Origin: Aureococcus anophagefferens
Lineage: Eukaryota; Sar; Pelagophyceae; Pelagomonadales; Pelagomonadaceae
Length of the DNA stretch: 15,427 nucleotides
Direction: 5' to 3'
Assembly: GCF_000186865.1 (NCBI RefSeq)
Contig: NW_008705582.1
Location: 494,719-510,145 of the forward strand
Position numbers and translations under genes: made by a program. Of the stretch, positions 7,024 through 14,400 are shown piece after piece (the first letter of the stretch is position 1; every line of letters begins with the position of its first letter). The notes below the pieces were generated by a model. It ran no database searches, was not told the DNA's origin, and worked only from the letters and a program-made list of their open reading frames with translations.

Positions 7024-8711
7024 CTACTCATGAAGGCAGAGCCAGACAGCCGAGTTGCATTTGAAACCACTGCCAAAGGCGACCTGAAGAATACGATGAC
7101 CCTTTTTAGGGTTTTGCACTTTGCGAACATAATCCATTTCGTACCAGATGGAGGAAGAAGATGTGTTTCCATAGTGAAATAGCGCATATTTGCTTGGCTC
7201 GGCGTGCTCAGGTTGCAGCTTGAGATTCTTGGCAACGCCATCAACGACAGCACGGCCGCCGGCATGGATGCACCAATGGTCAATGCCGCGCTTGAAGTCA
7301 GGGACATAAGCAGGAATCTTGGCAGGAATCCAGCGGGAGAGAATCCCAGTCATCCTGGATGGACTTTCTTCCTTATGGAGTCGTAGGGCCTTGCAAAGGT
7401 ACTTGCAAAGTTTTTTCTTGGCGAGGGCATACGCGACACGCATCTGCTCCGATAAAGGGAGAACATACGGCCCTAGGATCGTGAAATTCTTCTCCATGGT
7501 ATGGCCGGCAATGTTCACAATGTTTCGGTCAAGTTTGACCCCATGTTCGCCGCTGGCGTCTTGACACTCGTAAACAGCGTCGTATGCTTCGTTGCCTGTG
7601 CTCTGGGTACGTACAACATGAAGCAGCTTAAACTTAGCTCTTTGACCATCGCGCCACTTGTTTGATAGAAGCATTGCGGCACCGCCACAGCGAAAGAGAG
7701 TGTTCTGGAGAAGCATGCTGCGCTCGTTACCATGGTAGAGATTTTGGGTGAGGTTTTCCGTTGAGACAACAAGCGCAATCTTATTTGGGTGTGAGCGGAG
7801 CACATTCTGCGCAAGCTCGATTCCAATGAGACTTGCAGAACAACCCATACCGCTCAGGTTGTATGCCATGACATTCTCGCACATCTTGAAGCGATTCATT
7901 ATCATCGCGCAAAGGGACGGTGTCGGAGAGAAGAGGCTGCAGTTCACTATTAGGATGTCAACCTCAGTCGGCAAAGTTCCAGTGCGCTGTAGACAACTCT
8001 GAACAACGTCACATATCACAGTCTCAGACTCTTTACGCGCAGCTTCTACTGACTGATCCGCCGTTTTCGACTCGTCTCGGAGGCAACGTGTAATCCCCGG
8101 TGGCCACGCTGTCCTCTGTCCAGTGCCAGACTTGTCCAGAATACGCTTTAGAAAGGCGATACTCTCTTCCGTGAAACATCGTTGGCGCCGCATGCAGGTC
8201 ATCAGCTCATCATGAGTCAATCGCCAGCTCTCTGGCGGCTCAAAGGTCACAAAGTCAACCAGGTAAACTGGATGGTGGTGCCGTGCCAGATACCACACAA
8301 GACAAAGACCTAGAAGAGTTGAACGCCACGACATGTCCAAGAGAGCAGGGGGCAATTCCCGCAAGACTCCCAGCGCAATCTCAATTGGCACATTCGGTCC
8401 AATTGTCAGCACATCAAATGTGATTTGCGAGGCCAAATAGCAAAGCAGAGTCACCAAGACGTGCCTATGAATAGAGAGCTGGCAATGCCGGAAATCCCGC
8501 CGTGCGTGTTTTTCAGACACGAGGTGCCGCGCGGGTAAAAAGTCATAGCGACGTGCCACCAATTCACCATGCCGATAAGGCGCGACCGCCGCACCTTGTA
8601 CTCCGCGTGGTTCGTTGCGTCGTCGATGGACGCCAGTGATCCATCGGAATCTGCACGCGGCAACTTTTCATCAGTGCTCATGTCGCGAATTGACGAGGCG
8701 GAGACGACCAT
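7024..8711 (-). CDS. KCS: 3-ketoacyl-CoA synthase (FAE1/KCS type), two exons
   Basis: It catalyses condensation of malonyl-CoA with a long-chain acyl-CoA, the first step of very-long-chain fatty-acid elongation at the ER. The long frame (7024-8562) has no ATG at its 5' end; a minus-strand frame upstream supplies one. I propose exon 1 at 8521-8711, an intron at 8465-8520 (56 nt, GTGTCT to CATAG) and exon 2 at 7024-8464, giving 543 residues. Two hydrophobic segments follow the acidic N-terminus (about residues 65-83 and 108-124). The FAE1_CUT1_RppA domain starts at PVYLVDF. The catalytic triad is visible: Cys272 in NLSGMGCSA, His464 in CIHAGGRAV and Asn497 in HYGNTSSSS. Cys-His spacing is 192, about 24 longer than in plant FAE1, because of an insertion (near KEESPSRMTG) before the conserved YVPDFK stretch. 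It ends in the usual GSGFKCNSAVW. A second ATG at 8681 is an alternative start. Family assignment is firm; the first exon and intron are inferred. Confidence 0.93.
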
Positions 8712-9623
8712 GTCGCTAGAGTATAGCTTCAATAGCGCTCTCTGCGGACGCCTCAACGGACCAAGGGCTGACAATCCTGCGGGCCTCCCTGACGTGGAAA
8801 TATGCTTCTACAGCCGAAATACCCCCAGCTACCTAGGTCCCCCGCGCCGTGGGACCGGCATTCGGTGCGCGCGGCGCGTCATGGAGGCTGCGTGCGGGGG
8901 CGGGGCCATACCCCTAACAAGCACTACGAAAAACATGCTGTTTATACGTATTCTTAGTAAGGTCTTCTGGTTTCGGGAACTTTATGTCTCTGTACCTATT
9001 CTGCGAGTTCCCTCGGCGACTTCTATACTCTCGATCCTCTTCCTGTTGTGGAGCTGCACGTTGCTGTGGGAACGGCGTCCGTCCTGGCTTCGTTCGCGGT
9101 CGTGCCCTGGAGCCTACTCCTCTTATTTAGTTGCGCGCCCCGTGAGTACTGGCGGGCTCGTCGGCGCGTCCCTACGGACGCGGGTGGTGGACTGGTACCG
9201 GCCCGGGGTGGCCCCCGCGGTGCTTTGGGTGTCCTGGGGCCAGCTAAGGTAGAGAGATAGAGAGATTTCTATCTTCGTCTTCAGTGAACGGTATCTTGAT
9301 GTTGCAGTGCACCTTACCCCACTGCGCTCCTACTGCGTATCCTGCTAGTCTTCCCTTCCCTTCCTTAATTCATTCTAATCCAGTTTCAAGTCTTCAAGTT
9401 ATAGACAGCGAACTGAAGGAGTGACTGCCAAGCAGACATAGAGAGCACAGCGCTCCTCTGTGTCTGTGGTGTCTGTCTGGTTAGCGTCACAGCGACGTGC
9501 CAGGTAGCACCAGGCTCAGCGAGGTTGCACAGTCGCCGGACAGTGCACCTGCTGGATAAAGATCATCCAAAGCAAAACTGGACCCCCTTAATTATTCATT
9601 CGCTACTTCCTGGATACACCACC
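8712..9623. other. Shared upstream region of KCS and DYNLT2B
   Basis: These two genes are head to head, so this 0.9-kb stretch should hold both promoters and the 5' UTRs. It has GC-rich blocks near 8830-8910 and 9140-9240, then a GAGAGATAGAGAGA purine tract at about 9251 followed by TTTCTATCTTCG and pyrimidine-rich sequence to about 9370. Such tracts occur at the ends of some LTRs, but I could not find matching ends or a target duplication here. A plus-strand frame of about 227 codons (8569-9252) overlaps the KCS 5' exon and shows no recognisable domain; I do not call it. Confidence 0.35.
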
Positions 9624-10128
9624 ATGGCGACCCAAGCGCTGCTAGCCCAGCTGCGACCCGCCTACGGCATGAGGGCGTCACCGACCGTGATGAAAGAGAT
9701 CATGAGGGAGGTTCTCACTGAAGCTCTAGCAGGGCAAACGTATCAGGTAAAATTTAGGGTCGCACTTCTTATTTACTTCGGGAGTAGGGAGACCAGGTTC
9801 AACAACAGACGAAAAGTATTGCCGATAACGTTAAAGACAGGCTCAAAGGTTAGATCCTAGTGTGTGCCCAATTAATTTCGTGCCCATCCTCGCAGCGCTC
9901 AATCTACCTCGCTACAAGTACATGGTTCAAGTCGTGATTGGAGAGCAGCGTGGCGAAGGCGTACGGTACGAAATCATACAACCAACAGTTGTAAAACAAT
10001 AACTTGCTGTCCACAGTATGGGATGCCGGACTTTTTGGGACCGTGATACAGACACCTATGCTAGTGAAATCTTTACTAATGATAGCATTTTCTGTGTGGC
10101 TACCGCGTATGCCGTTTACTTGTGCTGA
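9624..10128 (+). CDS. DYNLT2B: Tctex-type dynein light chain (DYNLT2B/TCTEX1D2), four exons
   Basis: It is a light chain of dynein-2 (retrograde IFT) and, in algae, of inner-arm dynein I1; it binds dynein intermediate chains in cilia. Exons are 9624-9746, 9797-9848, 9896-9965 and 10017-10128, giving 118 residues, a size close to family members. Introns are 50, 47 and 51 nt, all GT-AG. The ATG sits in a strong context (CACCATGG) and no in-frame ATG lies upstream. Conserved landmarks appear in order: RPAYGMRASPTVMKEI near the N-terminus, TKSIADNVKDRLK from exon 2, LPRYKYMVQVVIGEQRGEGV in exon 3, then RTFWDRDTD and NDSIFCVATAYAV in exon 4. These last motifs are diagnostic for the TCTEX1D2 branch rather than DYNLT1/3. 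An alternative acceptor at 9808 would drop four residues (VQQQ). An AATAAA overlaps the region just after the TGA (10129-10134). No single open frame covers the gene, so frame-based calling misses it. Confidence 0.92.
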
Positions 10129-10335
10129 AATAAAATCACATTCTTGTGGAAATTATGCAATACCAAATATCGATTTTCTCCGATTCCGCTCGCGCTCGAA
10201 TCTGATCGTTTATCGGACGTTACCGTTAGTGTCTGGTGGCTCCATTCTCGGCACGGCGCAAGTATGGGATTTTTAGGCTATGGGAATAGGAGCCCGCGCG
10301 ATAAGCGGCACTAAGGGTCGGCGCCACGGGGACCC
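10129..10335. other. 3' flank of DYNLT2B
   Basis: The 3' UTR is probably very short, because AATAAA follows the stop codon directly. The first 100 bases are AT-rich and the stretch becomes GC-rich towards the tandem array. I see no gene or structured element here. Confidence 0.3.
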
Positions 10336-10731
10336 CGGCGGCGACCCGGCGCGATCCGGAGCGGTCCGGCTGTTAGAATCCGAGTATGCTAGTATGCAGC
10401 GCCAGCATAGTATAGCTTGAGCATAGCCAGGTTTTAAGGCAGACTTAGCATAGCCAGCATAGGCCAGTATAAGCACCCCAGCATAGGGAGCTTAGCATAG
10501 TCCCAAGTTAGGGCAGCATAGCCCCAAGGAGCGGAATGTAGGCTCCCTAGTTAGCTGGCTTATCGCCAAGCGCACTATAATCATACTCGCGTTCTGACCG
10601 CGATAGTCGCCGTTTATCACCGGCGCGATCCGGAGCGATCTTGAGCGACCTCGAGCGATCTTGAGCGACCTCGGGCGATCCCGAGCGGTCTGCCCGCGAT
10701 CTCGAGCGATATTACGCGATTCCGAGCGACC
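10336..10731. repeat. 10-bp tandem array (YYGAGCGAYC), split by an LTR
   Basis: Consecutive units such as CGGCGCGATC, CGGAGCGGTC, TTGAGCGACC, TCGAGCGATC and CCGAGCGACC repeat with a 10-bp period (one unit of 11). About three units lie at 10336-10370 and about eleven at 10620-10731. The conserved core is GCGAYC. The array degenerates into GC-rich sequence on its right side. It is interrupted by the solo LTR at 10371-10619. No coding role is apparent. Confidence 0.85.
10371..10619 (+). mobile_element. Solo LTR with 5-bp target duplication
   Basis: The 249-bp segment begins TGTTAGAATCC and ends GTTTATCA, with the TG...CA ends of LTRs. It is flanked by a perfect 5-bp direct repeat CCGGC at 10366-10370 and 10620-10624. 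Deleting the segment plus one CCGGC restores the uninterrupted 10-bp array, which argues strongly for insertion followed by LTR-LTR recombination. The interior contains about seven AGCATA motifs and GTATAAG, which could be promoter-like. It matches, in inverted orientation, the copy at 6345-6608. Superfamily (copia or gypsy) cannot be told without internal sequence; a 5-bp duplication fits both. Confidence 0.9.
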
Positions 10732-11182
10732 CCGCCACGCCTCCTAGGGTAGGCTAACTGTAATTGTTGTCTCGATCCTCCCCGACCCGGGGAAATCCAG
10801 CGACCCGCAGCCGCCCCCCATACTGAGACTGAGTCGACTCAGTAGGCTCAGTATGAGCCGCGGCGACCGGCCGCGCGGCGGCCCGGAAGGGGCCCCACCC
10901 GGCCCCGCTTCGCACCCGCCGCCGCCCCACGTGCCCTACGGGCCCCCTGGGCAGAGATGGCGCCAGACCCAGGGCTCTTAAGGGCGACTAAGGAGGGGGG
11001 CAAGTCGCAAACTCAGCTTCGTTGGGTTTCCCAGGCCCGGCGCTGGCATGGGGCACTTAAGCGCGCGGAGGGGGCGCTGAGGGGGCGGAAGGGGCCCTAA
11101 ACTAGAACGCGCCGAATTCCCGCGGGCCGGGCAAGGCGAACCCGCTCGTTGTCCACCTCGATGCCCCCTTGGGGATTTTCCG
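10732..11182. other. GC-rich intergenic stretch
   Basis: The region between the tandem array and the 3' flank of the TRRAP gene is GC-rich, with many GGCCC and CCCGG blocks at 10855-11110. The palindrome at 10819-10855 is its only clear structure. The short minus-strand frame at 10978-11193 is Pro/Arg/Gly-rich and looks compositional. Confidence 0.35.
10819..10855. repeat. Nested palindrome able to form a cruciform
   Basis: A perfect 16-bp palindrome, ACTGAGTCGACTCAGT (10828-10843), is enclosed by 9-bp inverted arms CATACTGAG (10819-10827) and CTCAGTATG (10847-10855), with only three unpaired bases (AGG) on one side. The total stem would be 17 bp. No T-run follows, and this is eukaryotic DNA, so a bacterial-type terminator is not meant. 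It could be a fold-back element end or a duplex recognition site. Confidence 0.75.
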
Positions 11183-11329
11183 ATGGCGCTCAAAGACAGT
11201 CGATTAACTGCAGGCGACCAGGATTCGCTCGAGATCGACCCCCCCGAGCCTTGTTCCTTGCTGGAGTATTCGCTCTGCTACGAAGCATCATTGTCCGCGG
11301 GTTTCTACCCAACAGTCCAGATCAACTAG
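11183..11329 (+). other. Small open frame antisense side of the TRRAP 3' end
   Basis: An ATG frame of 48 codons (starting MALKDSRL, with ...CSLLEYSLCYEASL in the middle) ends at TAG 11327-11329. The same frame continues open after the TAG to 11466 with reasonable composition. A possible intron (11315-11371, GTCCAG to GTCAG, 57 nt) would remove the stop. It overlaps the end of the TRRAP gene on the opposite strand and resembles no family I know. It may well be chance. Confidence 0.12.
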
Positions 11330-11431
11330 GATGATTTCAACGTGCGGGACAAGGAGCAAGAGCCATGTCAGGTGGTGGAGCATCCCCAAGTTATGGCTGC
11401 AAATCACCAACCAGTATCTGGCTGCAATTTG

Positions 11432-14400
11432 TCAAAGCCAAGGCTGCCACTGTGGTAGCATTGTGGCTATATTATCCGGGGACAGAGCCTGTTCAACGAG
11501 TTTAGATAATCCACTTTCAACATGCACAACGCTGCTCGAAATATCCCGAGGTGGAGCTGAGCTTTGTATGCGACTCTTGATTATTTGTATCGTCTTCTTC
11601 AGAACATGCGATTGGGCAGGAACATTTTGGCTGCTGACATCGGTTCGTTCATCACCAAGGTACAGATAGACGTAGGGTTCGAGAAACCCTCCAGGTTCCA
11701 AGGTGTGTTGCAAGGCAAATGATATGGACCCTAATGACGATTTGAAGACTCCGTTGAAGAGAAATGGCTGCAACACACGTTCAATGTTGCGAGTTAGTCG
11801 AAATGGCATCTCGCTTAAATGCGGCTCTGGATAGCTCGAGGCAGAGGAAATACATGGGTGGAAATCTGCTGCACAAACACGTCCGCTGTATTGACAAAAT
11901 ATGGCGGTGTGGGCCGCACGATTTCCAACTGCAAGGATGAATCCCAAAATTGATGGAACTGCAAGCTGCGTAGCAAATGTCCTCCGGTAAGTCCATACTG
12001 CCTCTATACCCTCCAGACTGGCTGACACATGCTTACAAAACGTGTCTGCATCGACATTATTGCTACAAATTCTATTGTATAAAGCCTTTCGCGCGCTATC
12101 TTCAGCTTCATGCAGTGATCGATCAAGAGAACGCAGCTTGGAGACCAACGGCTCAACTCTCATTCCTCCTGGAGAAGCGAGTGAATCTCGGGTTTTGCCG
12201 AGTATTGATAGTCGTGATTCATTGACTTCGTGGAGGTTCGTCCAAGACCATCTATCTTCAGTGAGCTGTATGTTTGAAGCAAATCTAACCAACCCCATCG
12301 GTGAAACCCTAAGACGACGCCGCTGTGCTTCGCTACACTGCGTGAGTGCAACATCAACTATACCAAAAAATTGGCATACGCGTTCGTTGACAAATGCATG
12401 GTTTTTTGATTTCACCGAAGATACAAATGCTTGCACGCGGCCCTCGTCAGCGACGAATCTTAGGCGCCGCATGACTCTACCGCGCCGGATTCTGATGTTG
12501 GCATGAGCTTCAAACTTGAGTAATGGCAAATGCAACTCAGGCCGAAGAGTGCCAAAAGAGTTTGTATATTGTCCAGGGATTTCTAGAAACTGAGCTACAG
12601 CAAGCCTAGACTGGCAGCACTCAGGATCTTCCTGCTCATATTGCAGTTTGGATAACGTAGAACAAATAGAATATGGATTCTTGTACGTTAGAACCCTATT
12701 TAAATGACTTGCGAGGACACGACTCCAACTTTGAAGGCGCCCGGTCAGCGATTGAGGACTTGCCAGATCGGCATGATTTGCAGAGGTTCGAATCGCATTA
12801 CGCTCTACAAGTTTTGAAGCAACATGTTCGGATGCCGGCACCTTGCCCCACATATCATGGTTATCAAATACATCATATTGAAGCTGATGAGTATATCTCA
12901 CGCTAACCTTGTGCAGAAGCTGGTACACTTCACACGGTCCTTCGCACTCCACCTCAATGGAAGTATTATGGCATTGAGTCAGAATCACGAAAAGGAGATG
13001 CAAGAGCTCCTCAGTTGGACTAGGTCGTACGCCAAGAATAATTTCTCCGCTCAAAATATCCATTTCTGCGGCAAGTTTTGCACTGCTGAAACGGAAATGA
13101 GTTATGACCTGATGAGCATGCAGTCTTGATAGCTCGGATGCACGATTAATGTTCGGCAGAAGCTGTGGCTGCAGAGAATAGTATACTGCCTGGGGTAGAC
13201 ACGCAGTGAGTGAACAGATAACATGCTGTATGTGATTTACATCAAGCATCACTAATAGCTGTGGAATCCATGGAACCCATGCAGTAATGGGTATATTATG
13301 TATTCGAGCATGGAATTTCTCCGCAAGGTCAAGATGTTGCCCATCGAGTCGAAGCAAACACAAAATGCGAGCCATCCCACTGACGAAGGCATGTGCATAG
13401 CCACATTCAACAGCCGCAAGGTAGCATGTGAACGAGTTCTGAACCAAATGTCTGAATGAATTTGAAGACACTTCAATAGCGGAATTCGCATCGCACAATG
13501 CACCCCAAGAGTACCATGCTCGGCCGTATGTGTTACACGCGTTTGTTGCAGCAGAAAATGTGCTGTGGGCGTCCCGATACTGTCCAAGGACGCCTTGATA
13601 GAGTGCCTTCAGTCTGAGGAGTTCAGAGCGCTGTTCTGTATTGAACAGGTCGATCGCAGTATTTTTTATGAGATATAGCCCAGCCTGGGCACGGGTACGC
13701 GCCTCATGTCCCGCATTATTACACTTGACCAAACCGTCTTTTGTGTCATAAGCCAGGATGCGCTCTCGCAATTTACTAAACGCATCGGATACATTCATTC
13801 GTAAGTCATTGCACGTTCCATTTGCATCGGAGGCGTGCTTGATTGTCTGGATCGCCTGCACAAGCCCCTGCTTGCGAGCTACGCGTGTCAACATGGCAAC
13901 CGTCCAAGGTGCGTCGTGGAGCTCTGATATATGATCAGCGGTACCCCAGGATACAAATGCTTTTTGTACTGATTGGAAGACGTGTGCCCGCCATCGCATG
14001 ACATCATCCCAGTCTGAAATGCTATCCCACTCATTTGGCAATCGATCTCTCCAAGTGTGCGCGACTGTGCGCAGATCTGGGTAGGTGAGAGCACGAGAGT
14101 GCTGTATTGCTTCGTTGAGGAGCTGACCACTCTCATGCACTTCAATAAGCTCGTGAAAGAGATGTAGTAATGGGTCATGAGTAGCAAGCCCTAAACGCGG
14201 TCTGGGCAGATTACACCATGAGTTCAATGCCAACTGTATACATTCACTGCACAATTGCTCTACATCACTGTAGCGGCCATCAACAATCGCTAGTCGAGTT
14301 TCGAGTAACTTTGTTTTGGGACCTGTAACCTTTAACGCGTGTCCATTGTGACCCGAGTGTTGGGATCCCGCACTCAATTCCTGTCGGACATCGTTCCATT

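Noticed and set aside
8569..9252. Plus-strand 227-codon open frame
   Set aside because: It overlaps the KCS first exon antisense and shows no conserved motif; the composition changes along its length.
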